Source of the DNA: Anisus vortex | Lineage: Eukaryota > Mollusca > Gastropoda > Planorbidae | Assembly (NCBI GenBank): GCA_949126835.1 | Contig: OX421506.1 | Coordinates: forward strand, 27,417,441-27,481,440 | Reading direction: 5' to 3' | Length of the DNA: 64,000 bases | Part shown: positions 18,190 to 30,399 of the stretch, one piece after another | Numbering within the stretch: position 1 is the stretch's first letter | Layout: each line of letters begins with the position of its first letter | Made by a program: the position numbers and the translations under genes | The notes under the pieces: model-generated | Told to the model about the DNA's origin: nothing | What the model saw: the letters and a program-made list of their open reading frames with translations, nothing else | The model's database searches: none

Positions 18190-19080
18190 CGATGAAAAAA
18201 AAAGCAATAATATTCAGCCCATCTGTTAAGGCTTGTCATATTAATAACAATCATTAAAATAATTTTTCTAAAATGTTTTAAAATAATTTATTAGATTATT
18301 TATGTTTATGAAATCAATTGAGACAAACTAATATAAAGCTACATTTGAATGTACAAAACGTAAATAGTATAGGACAGTATAGGCCTATAGTTAATTGGCC
18401 TTTGGGCCTACGTAATGTGTGGATTTGGTCTATTTTCTTAACATTTATAGAGTGTTTCGAAATGATGTAACTACAGTAGACTAAATAAAGTATTATGATC
18501 GTGATTTTTTTATTTTAAAAATGTCATTACGAAGTTTCGGTCCTAATTACGAACTCTTTTACATATTACATATTATGAATTGTCGGTCCTAAGTACGAAT
18601 TTTTCAATCTCTTATCTAGGCAGTCCAGGATATGGCTCTCACAATCACTACGCATGACAAAGCTTACATTAATGGAGCATTCTATCAAAAGCCATAATAT
18701 AACATGAACGATTCCCCGAGGGTAAACAAAAATTCATGCACCAAATGTTTAGCTAATTTCAAAATGTGTTCTGCTATTGCCATTACGAAAGTGAAGTTAT
18801 TTTTTCACTTTTACAACAATCTATGTTTTAAGTTCAAGGAGTAATCGTGACAAACTGGCAGACGATAAAAGGACGACAACCAATCGGGAATTAGTATACG
18901 GGAAACCCCTTGCTCTTTATCCCCCCCCCCCCACACACACACACGCCCTCCTTCTCCTAGACCGTGACTAGTGAATTAATAGATTTAGATATTCATAAGA
19001 TTAGGGGAATGGATTTAGTGAGACACACACAGACAGATCAATGAATAGAAAAGTTACTTATTTACACACATAAACATCCT
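18190..19080. other. Intergenic, nothing recognised
   Basis: AT-rich, with a C-run and ca repeats near 18920-18945. No gene or repeat boundary seen. Confidence 0.5.
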
Positions 19081-19119
19081 ACAGAAAGACAGACAAATTA
19101 TATAGATAGTGGATAGATA

Positions 19120-19292
19120 ATAGCTGATTGATAGATGATAGCTGATTGATAGATAATAGCTGATTGATAGATGATAGCTGATTGATAGATGATAGCTGAT
19201 TGATAGATAATAGCTTATTGATAGATGATAGCTGATTGATAGATGATAGCTGATTGATAGATGATAGCTGATTGATAGATGATAGCTGATTG
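19120..19292. repeat. 18-bp minisatellite
   Basis: About nine copies of gatagatgatagctgatt with taatagc variants. Confidence 0.92.
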
Positions 19293-19776
19293 ATAATTGA
19301 GGATAAATGATCGATGATATGACTTATAGGTAGATAGATGATAGATAGATAAATAAATATACACAGCTAGACATATAGAAGCATAGATAGTTATGTAGGT
19401 AGATATATACACACATACAGTTGATTTACACGAATAATATATGAAATCATATCAATATTACAATTAATATATCTCGGGTAATAAAATTATAATGAAATCA
19501 GACCGCGCCTTAAAAACTACCTACACATCGGCAACTACAGTAGTTGAATAATTAAATGCATAGTGTAACCTGTTCACCTTGTTCCTTTCATATTGAGGAA
19601 CATTAGTGTTCAAAGCATGTAAGAGAAAACACCAATTTTCTATACATAAAAAAATACAGAAAAACCCATACATATTTTTAGACTTGTATTATTTTTGTCT
19701 TTGTAAATGAATTAATGGTTTAACATAATTGTTTTATTAATTGATTAATGCTCAATAAAGACGATTTTATAATTAA

Positions 19777-19849
19777 CCCTTCCCTTACCGTCCTACTTCT
19801 ATCTATGCTGCCTTCAGTGCCGCTATATACGCGCCCGGGACTGTAAGGG
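19777..19849. repeat. Very short piggyBac-like MITE
   Basis: A 73-bp segment that starts CCCTT and ends AAGGG with TTAA on both sides (19773-19776 and 19850-19853), as piggyBac elements leave. The internal sequence is GC-richer than its surroundings. Confidence 0.6.
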
Positions 19850-19859
19850 TTAAACTGGC

Positions 19860-20330
19860 TGATGATATATTATTTCGTAATGTACGATGAAATCCCAAAC
19901 AGACATACAGTGTGACATACAAACAAAGACATAATATAGAGTAGAACATGAACAAAGAAATATAGAGTGGCACACAATCTAAGACAGACAGATTGACACG
20001 CTAAGACAAAAGTCAGAGTGGCATGCAAACACACAGAGATATTTACAGGTTCTAGTCTTGATTGCTGGCTTGTCTTAACGAAGAAATTCAAATATAATAT
20101 ATAAATGAATGCCATTTTACAACAGTGAACCCTGGAAATGTTAATTTTCTGCTTGATCAAATACATACACACACAAAATATCTAGGACTGAGTAGTGACT
20201 AGTGTTACTAGTAGCGTATACTAAAGTACCGTACGCCTTACGACCAATCAGCACACGCGACAGGTGGGTTTTCTCGTGCGTGGGTGTGGAATGGGGGCGT
20301 AAGGGGTACATCCTACATCTCTAATCCTGA
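19860..20330. other. Intergenic, nothing recognised
   Basis: No coding signal; gacata-rich sequence. Confidence 0.5.
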
Positions 20331-20335
20331 CCTTG

Positions 20336-20650
20336 CGTTTAGAACTAAGGACACAAGCGCACCAGAACATTCATTTCCGGGTTCAAATCCCGGTGAAGGC
20401 TAGGTTTATTTTCTTGAGTCTGGAGAGTGTCCCTGAGTCCACCCAGCACTAATGGACACCTGACATTAGTTGGGGGGAAAAGTAAACGCAGCTTGGCATT
20501 ATGCTGGCCGCACAATCCCCAAGTGTGCCGTGACCATGTGTAAACTCTGCTTCACGGGCCCTATTAAACCGAATTGATCTCACAAGGATAGAGCCGTAGA
20601 CTAGTGCCATCTGTGTTTCGTAGCCACAGTTTGTACAATAGTTTGGCTAT
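20336..20650 (+). repeat. tRNA-derived SINE (family beta) with core
   Basis: The tRNA-like head has a clear B-box (cgggttcaaatcccgg). The central core follows (gtgtccctgagtccaccc, cctgacattagttgggg, ttatgctggccgcacaatc). It resembles core-bearing SINEs known from molluscs and other metazoans, by memory only. It is the best-preserved copy in the window. Confidence 0.75.
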
Positions 20651-20731
20651 CAAGGTTGTTTCGGCAGGGTGTGGGATGTGTAGGTGGGTAGGAAGTAGGG
20701 AGTACTTTTTAGTTTTGTCTTTGTTCTAAAG

Positions 20732-20938
20732 CAGGAGTCGGCAACCTTTTGATAGTAGTGTGCCAAAGTAGGATTTCTAATTTATTCAGCGTGCCAGCAG
20801 CCTAAAATTCATCGAGCTCTATAACTCAATTAATTGTAGAACAGACTTGAGTTGCCGTTTAGGTGGTCTTCCGTGTGCCATTGGAGATTGCTCTGTGTGA
20901 CAAGTCTGGTACAGCGTGCCATAGGTTGCCGACGCCTG
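20732..20938. repeat. hAT MITE with perfect 8-bp target duplication
   Basis: TIRs CAGGAGTCGGCAACC and, reversed, CAGGCGTCGGCAACC. The target duplication ttctaaag is exact on both sides. Its ends match hAT copies A to C, so they likely shared a transposase; a 207-bp deletion derivative. Confidence 0.88.
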
Positions 20939-21066
20939 TTCTAAAGTATTATAAACAATTATTTTTAGTACAAACCCGATCGTAACAATCAAAATAGCAA
21001 AAATACAAATAATAAAAAAGCATAACTACATGTTTAACGTTCTTCTGTGTGTTGAAATGGGATTTC

Positions 21067-21235
21067 TATAGAGCGATTGCAATAGGCGTTGCTTAGGTTG
21101 GTGACGTAATTATGCAAATAGCCTCCATGATGGTGATAATGGGGAATAAAACATTTTTAACATGTTTATTTTACACGCAAAATATAAGGAATTTGTTTGC
21201 ATAAATCTTGATATTTAACTGTCATACTAGTCCTT
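21067..21235 (+). repeat. Dispersed repeat shared with 63729-63905
   Basis: Both copies contain ttgcaataggcgt.gcttg, ccatgat and attttacac.caaaata.aaggaat, and end near tactag. The type is not recognised. Confidence 0.6.
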
Positions 21236-21239
21236 AGTA

Positions 21240-21956
21240 GTCCGTCCACGAAGTAAACAAGATTTTAAATTTCTTTATTTAGCCTACTAAAATGATTTTA
21301 AAATAATTTGTGTCTTCTGACACATTTTCAAAACTCACAATTAATTATGCATAGGTTGATGCAAATAAAAACAACAATAAGTGTTATTTCTGGGTCTTTT
21401 GATGTATGAAATACAAATAGAAAAGCCTACACATTTCTGGTGTAAGCGATGTGATGGGAATTAGACAAATTTCGCCATTACAAAAAAAATAGAAGTTTTA
21501 TTTGAAAATACTCATTGTTATCATGTGATATAACTAAAAACAACAGTAGGCCCTCTCTGAGACTTTAATTAATGTTTGCAAAGCATTGAATGAAGTGTAT
21601 TGTATGAATCCAACATGGTTATTTTGAAATATTTCCTTCAGAAAAATAATTCGTGACCCACCACATAAGTCCGAAATACTTATATACCTTTCCTTTTAAC
21701 ATCGCTAATTCTGATAAATAGACTAATAGATTGTTGCTGTCTACGTTATAAAAAATGTATAACTGTGAAACATTTCGATTAGATCGATTTGGCTACATAG
21801 ATCTATTTAGTAATTTTTTCGTTTTAATTTCTAATTTTCTGGAAAAATTGTATGAGATAAAAATGTATTAGTATCAGACTAGTATCAGTAGCGTCGCCAG
21901 GATTGCAAGGTGTGGATGGCAAATAGTGCAAGGTAGGGTTAGGCAGGAGACAGGGA
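21240..21956. other. Intergenic, nothing recognised
   Basis: AT-rich; no gene seen. Confidence 0.5.
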
Positions 21957-22449
21957 TAGGGTTGTCACTCACATGGGTGTCAAAAGGAGGACACTGAGAG
22001 ACAAAAAATTGGACAAATGGAGGACATTGTGTTTCAATTGAATAGTTTCGCAATAAATCCGTAATCATTACAATTTTATTACAAGAGCTTCCAATAAGTG
22101 CGTATTGGTAAACTGAACAAGAAACAGTTTAGTTAAAGAACAAATAGCCTAAATTCACTGTAGCCTGAAAGGCAGTTTACTTAATTTTGGGCAACTTTGA
22201 AAAAAACAAACTTAACAGCTCATACAGGAGTCTGAAAACCGATAATTTTTTTCTGGTACAAATGATCATGCACTTGTTTATGAATTATATTCTTAAGAGG
22301 TTAATACTAGTCCTATGTTTAATACAATGCATAAAATACTACAAAAGCCGGACATTTTAAAGTTTTTTTAGCTTTGCCTGCCTGACGGAGGACAATAGTC
22401 TAAAAAAAGGAGGCATTGTCCTCCTTTTGCCGGACGTCTGGCAACCATA
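21957..22449. mobile_element. Small hAT-like element with 8-bp target duplication
   Basis: 493 bp, ends tagggttgtc and (reversed) tatggttgcc; the flanking 8-mer gacaggga is exact at 21949-21956 and 22450-22457. Internal gtcaaaaggaggacac and a mirrored ggcattgtcctcctttt give extended subterminal inverted repeats. A related segment lies inside the hAT at 57155-58615 (about 57722-57971). Confidence 0.8.
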
Positions 22450-22457
22450 GACAGGGA

Positions 22458-24030
22458 AGGCAACTCTACAAATTACAAATGATAAATTACATATATAGCG
22501 CTATGGACAAATCTTAACGTGTATGCATGCATAAAAGTTCAAAAAAAAAAAAATTCCGGTCGAATTTTATCATCTTATTCGAAACAATGTCTGTGTGCTG
22601 GGTTACTAGTTGTACGAACATTTGTTGGGGATTAAAATTTCTTTCATTTCCAAAACATGTTTACAAAAGAAAACAATGTATTGTGAATGTCAGAAGGGAA
22701 TAATCACCTTTTTATAACATCAAACTTATTGCTTAATGCAAAAGAATTTTTGTTATTCGTTTTTATGAATTTGCGCATTTTGTTTTTCAATAACCAAGAA
22801 AACGCAACTCTTGACTAATTTATTTTGTAAACAAATAAACATTTAACCTCACGCGACTAACACTTGAGTATGAATTATCGCCTACTCACTTTTGATGTTA
22901 AAAACGGATTCCTCATAACAAATATTTTATCCTTTGTATAATTCTAAAAGACTAGAACTAGCCGTCGAGGTTGAAATCAACTGTTAATAACCAGCGAAAG
23001 CATGCTTTTTTTGTTTATTAGATTAAAAATAAAACCGGAAGTTCACGATCAACCCAGTTCAAAAGTTCACGCGTCATTAAGACTTGTCAATTCATAACAA
23101 AGTCTTCGAATGCGATTTACATTTACCATCTCTTATTAAAATAAATCGAAAAAGTGTGTTTTTAGTTTTGTTTTTAAAATGTCTATATTGTCAGCTTGTT
23201 TGATTTTGTTTGGGAGTTCATTCCACCACAGAGGTGCTACGACGCTGTAGGAGCGAGCTGCAAACTATACCGTGTGTATAATGTGTGTGTGCAAGAAGGT
23301 ATAGTGAACATATGGTTAAAATAGAGAACAAATTTACAACTGGTGCACAATTTCCCCCTAAACTAGTTAAAAAATAACAATGTACGAAAAGCACATTTGT
23401 GAAACGTAAATTAGAAAAGATTAGGTCTAAATATTTCTATGAAAAGAACAATAGTAAACAAAAAGAAAAAAAATATTGTTAAAATCCTCGGATTGGAAAA
23501 ACAATTTGGAAGGGGCGAGTGGGGAGGGGTAGGAACCATGCATCACCCCCCTCGTGGCTACGCCTATGAGAGTTAAAGTCTATTTATTAATCTATTAAAC
23601 AAGTTTTAAAATGTATTACAATTAACTATAGCATAGTCCTTTCCGTTTCAAATCTATTATATACATAAAAGCCAGCGTCTAAAATATTGTTACTTGTTAT
23701 AAGGGGGGGGGGGGGGTAACAAATTGTTGACGTAATTTATAGGGGGGGGTCTCTGAAAGTTTGACAGTTGTTGACAAGGAGGAGGGGGGAGGTAAAAATC
23801 GCCTAAAAATTGTTGACGTAATTAATGGAGGTCCCCAATGGCGTGTTATCAGTGATTGTTATTATAATAAACACGCTAATTATTTTTGGTGGAGGAAAAG
23901 CAGCTAGGAAGCGGGGTGACGGGCAATGATGATGATGATGATGAATACATCTATCTATCTTTCAGCATATTGTGATGTAAGCGTTTATAATTAATTAACT
24001 CCCTTGTTTGTTTGTTTTTAAGTTGTGATT
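22458..24030. other. Intergenic, nothing recognised
   Basis: Poly-G tracts near 23702 and 23742 and a short segment (ttcattccaccacagaggtg near 23218) that could be a LINE relic. No gene supported. Confidence 0.45.
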
Positions 24031-24319
24031 ACCTTCCTTTGTAACTGATGGTCACATTCTTTTGGTGACACTGGGTGACCCTTGTCCGTTTGGCATGAGC
24101 GAGCCCGAAGAACTATGTGGTCTGTAGTTCGAGTAGAGAGTAGAGCGTATTGAGAGACTGTTTAGGCTGTGTGTTTAATTCTTCATGTGTTCTTCTTAAA
24201 ATCGTGTTATTATTATTGACTTGTGTTAAGCTTCGATGTTATGTGTTATGTTAAATTAAAAGTTGTGGTTACATTTTGGTTTAACTGCCTCACGGAAGTT
24301 TTCTGTTGTTAGTAGGCCC

Positions 24320-24420
24320 TATTTATTCCTGACGTTTCTAAATTGCTTGGTTGATAGTTTGGGCGAGATATAAGGATTCTTCAAGGGTAACAAAAAGTAC
24401 GAGTGATAAACCGCCCAAAA
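24320..24420 (+). repeat. Dispersed repeat shared with 63215-63330
   Basis: Both copies share tattcctgacg..., aaattgcttgg and tttgggcgaga, then aaggattcttcaa.ggta. An LTR fragment is possible but unproven. Confidence 0.5.
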
Positions 24421-24833
24421 ACCACCATCTTAAATTCCGTACGACCTTTTTTTCACCTTTCTTTTCTTTCTTTTCTCAAAACAGCTTTCTGTCTAAAAAG
24501 TCCTGTGCAATATATACAAGTCCATGCGATCTTATCACAAAGAGCCTTACTGCTTTGAAACGTTTTCGTATGTTGGTTACTCCTGTAGTGTCCCGTGTTG
24601 TTATAATGTACCGTGTATATATATCAAGGTTCAGTGGTCACCGTATTGTTGTTTTTTTTATAGAATTTTAAGTGGTGTGCCTGGAAGATTACGAGCGGGT
24701 CATGGCCCCGTGTAACGTTGTCCTAATTAAACGTCGGTTATTGTTCAACACCTGAACCCAAGCGGTTGTGTTTCTGCTTTTAAAATAAACTTAGACACTA
24801 CAACTCCGTGAATAGAACATTTTTAGCACAATG

Positions 24834-24837
<4 letters not shown>

Positions 24838-24864
<27 letters not shown>
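24838..24864. repeat. Poly-A tract
   Basis: A run of about 26 A after gggtta; a possible decayed retrotransposon tail. Confidence 0.85.
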
Positions 24865-25189
24865 CTATGCGTATTATTTTGTCTTTTAAAATAAATACCC
24901 AGATCTAGTGGGGAAAATACCCAGGCGTGGTACTACAGGGAAACAGGATATAATTACTATTCTTCCCATGTTTTTTTTTTCATATTTTCATACCAGCTTG
25001 ACTAACGCTATTCATACAAAGTAGGGCGTTTCATTCATGGGAAGAAATCAATGTCGGGATGAATTCATTGGTAACAAAGTCGTCAAAGGTAAGAAATGGT
25101 TTTTAGCACTAGTGATTCAGTCACGTCTTCTATGTACATAGTCACGTCTTCATTGTAAATAGTATTTCATATATTTATCCCATTTATAT

Positions 25190-25640
25190 TTCTATATCTA
25201 TCTCTCTACCTATCTATTTATATATATTCCATTCAATCTATATTCTATCAATTAATAAATCAATCAGCACTCAATCTATCCACCGAGCTATTTATCCAGC
25301 AATTTTTTTTATACTATCAAAGTATCAATGTATAAATCTATCTATCAACTTCGCAATATATTTGTCAATCGATATATAAATCAATCAAGCTATCTATCAA
25401 TATATTTACAAATATACCTTTCAATCTATCAGCCTATCAGCATATCTATTAGTCAAATTAATCTATCAATATTTCCAACAACCTATCTTATTATATCAAT
25501 CAATCTATCAATCTATAAATCTAAACATCAATTTATCATTAAATCTATTACACAATTCATCCAATATCTATCGACCAATCACTCTGTTATTATCTCGCTG
25601 GATCGATTGTTTTTATTTGTCATTCCATATCTATAAGCTT
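25190..25640. repeat. Degenerate CTAT/CAAT simple sequence
   Basis: Low-complexity sequence with ctatctatcaat words. The apparent reading frames here are only simple-sequence translation. Confidence 0.8.
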
Positions 25641-26017
25641 ATATCCTCTCTGTCGTTCTGCCTAACGATAACTTGAAGTCTATTATACTATATAGCCTAA
25701 TATATCATTCCGCGCATCCTGCTTTATAGGAGACAATAACTTTTACTTTCGATTGTTAAATGTTCAATTATTTTTGCGCCATTCTTGTATAGGGCCTACT
25801 ACTTTAAAGACTACATTCTCTCTCTCTGTAATTATCTATCAGCTCTTCTCTCAATGTATATTTTTCTCTTTTGTTCCATCCACTTTCATCTGTCTCTCCT
25901 TTTATTACATTTATTTTTTAATTCTTTATCTCTCATTCGCTCACATTTTCTACATGTCTGTCTGCTCGTCTGTCTATCTTTATCGCTCTCTTCCTTTTCT
26001 TTTATCTGTCTATTCAA

Positions 26018-26430
26018 AGTCTTTCTATTCTCTCTTTTCTTTTCTATTCATCTCTTTTCTTTTCTATTCTCTCTTTTCTTTTCTATTCTCTCTTTTCTTT
26101 TCTATTCTCTCTTTTCTTTTCTATTCTCTCTTTTCTTTTCTATTCTCTCTTTTCTTTTCTATTCTATCTTTTCTTTTCTATTCTCTCTTTTCTTTTCTAT
26201 TCTCTCTTTTCTTTTCTATTCTATCTTTTCTTTTCTATTCTATCTTTTCTTTTCTATTCTCTCTTTTCTTTTCTATTCTATCTTTTCTTTTCTATTCTCT
26301 CTTTTCTTTTCTATTCTCTCTTTTCTTTTCTATTCTCTCTTTTCTTTTCTATTCTCTCTTTTCTTTTCTATTCTCTCTTTTCTTTTCTATTCTCTCTTTT
26401 CTTTACTATTCTCTCTTTTATTCTTTCCCC
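26018..26430. repeat. 19-bp pyrimidine minisatellite
   Basis: About 20 copies of ttttcttttctattctctc with ctatc variants. It produces long false Phe/Leu/Ser frames on the + strand. Confidence 0.95.
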
Positions 26431-26499
26431 CATAACCCGCAATTCTATATTTCTAACTCTTTTGTTTTTCGTTCTTACTTGCCCCCCCTTCTCTATCCC

Positions 26500-26514
26500 T
26501 CTCTCTCTCTCTCC

Positions 26515-26570
<56 letters not shown>

Positions 26571-26571
26571 A
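26500..26571. repeat. (TC)n and (TATC)n microsatellite
   Basis: Pure ct run ending in ctatctatctatc. Confidence 0.95.
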
Positions 26572-26764
26572 GCACACAGACATAAACACACAAACACACT
26601 TGACATTTTTTTTAATTCTGTGTCACTCAGCGTAACATCGCGCGTTATAAATGCACCTTCCTTCAGGACAAAAATATTGTGTAGGCCAGTGCTTCTCAAA
26701 ACTTTCAGTATGGCGGACTAGCAAAACATGGTTTTTAATCTTAGCTTTTCTTATTTGTCAAAAA

Positions 26765-26815
26765 CACCCCTTCTATACAGAAGATTATTGCGTCCTACGC
26801 ATATTCGTGGTTTGG
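26765..26815 (-). mobile_element. LINE alpha 3' UTR fragment
   Basis: Reverse complement matches the gtaggacgcaataatcttct stem-loop of the LINE tails at 573 and 10034. Confidence 0.55.
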
Positions 26816-27240
26816 GTGTTGTCTTGTATTTTGATTAGTGTTTAAAAAAAAAGTTAAGTTATTGGTTTTCCTGGCTTGTTAAGGCAACCCATTCCGTGTG
26901 GGACGCCACTCGGGAAGAAAGGAAACTTACATGCATTGGTTATTGCATATAGAATAAGAAAATTATGTTCAATAAACTTATGTCTATCTTAGCATTTTAA
27001 TGGGCAGTTGTCGTGTTGTATTTTTAAGTTAGAATTTATTGCTTTATATAGTATCACTTGCTTGCTTGACTATCCAATCCACATTACGAAATATCTCTAT
27101 GGACCAATCTGATCTTTTGTTCAGGAGAAACTGGGTGAGCTCCCTGTGCAATAAAAAAAAAAAACTAACTTGACAATACTTTGCGTCATGACATCAATTC
27201 ATCAATGCCCATCAGTGGAGTTCCGCCACCTTATTATCTT

Positions 27241-27690
27241 ACTAGTGGTTATGCCCGTCAAATTGACGGAGAAACGAATGATTACAATGTGTTTTGTTAA
27301 AAGAGAAATAAAAAAAAATAACTGACACTATTACAATAAAAACTGTAGTGAGAATGCATCGTTTTTTAGTTTTTGTTCTTTTTTTTTAATCGAAGGCATC
27401 TCAAAGGGAGATTATTCTGAAATGGCGCTCAGCTTAGAACTTTAACATACTATTACGGTGATTATCAATAGATCGAAGTTTATTTAAAACAATAAATAAA
27501 TGAATTAAGCAATATTGTTTATATAATAAAAATTTCTTTTGGAGGACGTTACCAATTTATAAATTTATCTTTTGGCCCGATTAGTCAAACGGCTTAGGAG
27601 CCCATAGAGGACAAACAAATATATACATATATAAACAAATATATAAACAAACTTACGGTAATGATGTATATTGATCTAATAACTTGCAGA
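27241..27690 (-). mobile_element. Helentron-like remnant, family 2, copy c
   Basis: Starts with actagtggttatgcccgtca, and the hairpin is perfect here (ccgtcaa/ttgacgg). It shares the tttcttttggaggacg block with copy b. Confidence 0.5.
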
Positions 27691-28095
27691 AATTTCTTCT
27701 ATAAAGAATAATATGGCGTCCTACATCCAGTGCCCTAACATAGGGGGGTCAGAGGGGGGCATATGCCCAGGGGTGACACTTCCAGGGAAGAGGCGGCAAA
27801 TGTAGTATAAATATAGCAAATAGAGCACTAAACAAGCAGTTAGAGTATGCAAAAAGGGCGGCAAAAAATGTTGGCCCTGGGGCGCTACATAAGCGTAAAG
27901 GCTCTCTGCCCACATCCATAGCACAGCTAATAATCTTGAATTAAAACCACGCAACTTCACATGGTTTACTATTGTACAGTCTCGCTGTGTAAGTTTATAT
28001 TGTTCAGTTCTGTTGACATTTTCTTTGACTATCACCTTTAATGAAACAGTGTGTTGACTTGCATTCTTGTGCTAATTTTTTATTTTGCTTAAAAA

Positions 28096-28367
28096 CAAAA
28101 ACTACAATAAGATGGACTGCTTGCTTTTATATTTCTGCTATTTGATGACTTGAATGACTTCTTTCTTGAATTTCCGATTCTCTATTTGTATGGTACACTT
28201 CCGTTTTATTTGATCTTGATGATTTTCTGAATGGAAAATAAATAAAAAAATCCAAGGTATACAGCGGAAACCTTTAGTAGTCATTTAAGACAGCGTTATT
28301 GGCTGCGTGCGGAAAAAAGAACATATACGCTCTAAAATTAGAGCAAGCAATCTTATTATAGTCTTTG
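28096..28367. repeat. MITE-like element with inverted ends
   Basis: The left end, caaaaactacaataagatgg, and the reversed right end, caaagactataataagattg, are similar, as is gcttgct just inside. One arm also occurs at 30902-31040. Confidence 0.55.
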
Positions 28368-28504
28368 GTAATAACTAATGATCGTCGTCCAGTTAGATAC
28401 CACAAGCTACTTACTACTAATTTGAGACAATAATAATTTATTTAAAGCTTAAGGAATTGTATTTTAAGGTTAAATGTATTTTCATTAAAGTACTTTCCTC
28501 TATT

Positions 28505-28607
28505 TTATCTTATCTTATATATTACAGACGCTCCTTCTATAGAGAAGATTATTGCGTCCTACGCTCATCCATGGTCCGAGGCTAGTCTTGCATCTATATT
28601 AATGTTA
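28505..28607 (-). mobile_element. LINE alpha 3' end, reversed
   Basis: Reverse complement gives gatgcaagactagcctcgga, the stem-loop, gcgtctgtaatatataagat and the tail. Closely matches the 10034-10306 copy. Confidence 0.7.
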
Positions 28608-29470
28608 GGCTACTTTTATTTCTAAGTGTTAAAATGTCTACAATTGTCGGTCTTATCGTGAAACAATTTGCGGATCGGCGACCGAGGCCTCATGGACCGG
28701 CACCGATCCGCGGACATCCACTTTGAGAAGCACTGACGTACGTAAGTAATAACAACACAAAGCAAAACAACTCCCACACCAACATTGAACACTTTCACGA
28801 GATTTGTATAACACATCCGAACATGTCACTCTACCTTGCAATATAATAATAATATTTGTATAGCGCTGCCGAGAAACATAATGTAAGCTCAGAGCCCATT
28901 TTAACATACAACAAAGAACACGGATATAATCTCTAGGCTAAACCTTTGTATTTCACAAACTTTCAGGACGAACAGGTTAGTTGTTAACACTCAATTGTGT
29001 TGTTTTTTTTATACTTCTTTTCTTTATTTCATCACAATTGTTTACAAACACAATGCTCGTTAATTAAAAAACAACAACCAGTTACTTGCAACTTTACTAC
29101 TAGTATTCCCGGGCATACTCCCTGTATATTTTTTACAACTCTCTTTAGTGTCAGTTTTATGTATTGCGGACTTAATTTAGAAACCTGACCAGGTGAACTG
29201 TTTTCAGAATTTAAACTGAAAACACGATACTGCGTAGTCAAGAATTTTAAATGTAATGGTATATACAATGTGTCCATAATACGACTTTGGCTCGTTGGCA
29301 ACTTGGATTGTCAGAAATCCGGCACTGTTGTGTTTGTTGTTGTAGCATGGATTGATGAGTAATATATCTGAAGCACCCATATTTATGATATTTGTAAACC
29401 ACTTCCTGTATGCCCCCTCCCGCCCCCCCCCCACCGCCCAGAAGCCTCGTATAAACTAGTGGGTCTCCCA
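28608..29470. other. Intergenic, nothing firm
   Basis: Contains a segment with tgtatagcgctgccgag (about 28855) seen in many dispersed repeats, and a hAT-like end (ctttgagaagcactg, 28721-28735) whose mate may be at 26687. No gene. Confidence 0.4.
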
Positions 29471-29479
29471 GATTTTTTT

Positions 29480-29805
29480 GTCCACGGAACCCCAAAATCT
29501 CCAATCCAAACTAAATAAACTGAACAACTCCAATCAAATCCAAACTAATAATCTTAAAAACACCCATAAAACAAAAAATCTGAAAAACTTCAATAAAACA
29601 AAAATCTTTACAAACACCAATAAAACAAAAAAACAACTACAAACAACCAATCCAAATTAATAATCATAAAAACACCAATCCTATCTGAAATTCTTAAAAA
29701 ACATCAAACCAAACTAATATTCTTAAAAACACCAATACAAACAAAAATCCTAAGAACTCCAACCTAATTCAAACTGAAAATCTCAAAAACACCATACTCA
29801 AAATG
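29480..29805. repeat. Degenerate A/C-rich tandem repeat, first part
   Basis: Loose repeats of about 30 bases around aatcttaaaaacaccaat. It resumes at 30262-30390 after the inserted GC-rich element. Confidence 0.7.
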
Positions 29806-29811
29806 CCTTAA

Positions 29812-30255
29812 AAAAACGTACGAGCCTTCCAGCTCTTATATCCAGGGAGTAACGATATTCAGGAGTGAACCAAGGAGGGGCACACCGAGGTTCTGTCCGG
29901 ACGCAAGCCACCCTACTGCACGCAGATAGGGTGTGCCATGTAACTTAGTGCATTTTGCTCCGAAAACAGTACCATATCTTTCTCCCACTGCGGGATAATT
30001 ATTCCCCACGGATCATTATCGCGGTGGCTTCGCCCGCATATCTGCAATGTCGCCCGGTAGCGCAAATACCTTACTATAGGTATGGGCATCCATGCACCAC
30101 GGCGGGGTTGAGGCGGGAATGCTGTGCCCATTGTTTCCTCCCCACCGAGGTCTCGGACCTCTCGAATGCAAGTGAGAGCGATTGCTCTCGGACGCACAGC
30201 GAGGGCTGTCCCCCATGCATTAACTTACCAGTGTTCTCTTGAGGCAAGCGCAATG
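29812..30255 (-). repeat. GC-rich structured SINE-like repeat, copy C
   Basis: Reverse complement matches copies A and B (gcatgggggacagccctcg, aggaaacaatgggc, gccaccgcgataatgatc). The 3' hairpin (about 29818-29846) is again kept (gagctggaaggctc) before a T-run. It is more diverged than A and B, and inserted into the A/C-rich tandem repeat. Confidence 0.65.
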
Positions 30256-30261
30256 GGGATC

Positions 30262-30390
30262 TTCTCCAATCTAAACTAAAAACTCTAAAAACTCCGATAT
30301 AATCCAGAATCCAGAACCAAAACTATAAATACTCCAAGCCAAACCAAAATTAATAAAAACTCCAATCCGTACTAAAAATCCTACATCCTT
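30262..30390. repeat. Degenerate A/C-rich tandem repeat, second part
   Basis: Continues the pattern of 29480-29805 (aaactctaaaaactccaat words). Confidence 0.6.
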
Positions 30391-30399
30391 GGAAGTTTT

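Noticed and set aside
24040..24830. Complete LTR of a second retrotransposon
   Set aside because: No paired LTR, primer site or coding region could be found; only a shared block with 63.2 kb.
25753..26721. Long open frame rich in Phe, Leu and Ser, looking like a membrane protein
   Set aside because: It is the translation of a 19-bp pyrimidine minisatellite and a CT microsatellite; two frames are open for the same reason.
26687..28735. A single 2-kb hAT defined by cagtgcttctcaaa at both ends
   Set aside because: The flanking 8-mers (gtgtaggc and acgtacgt) do not match, and the interior mixes other elements; kept only as a weak note.
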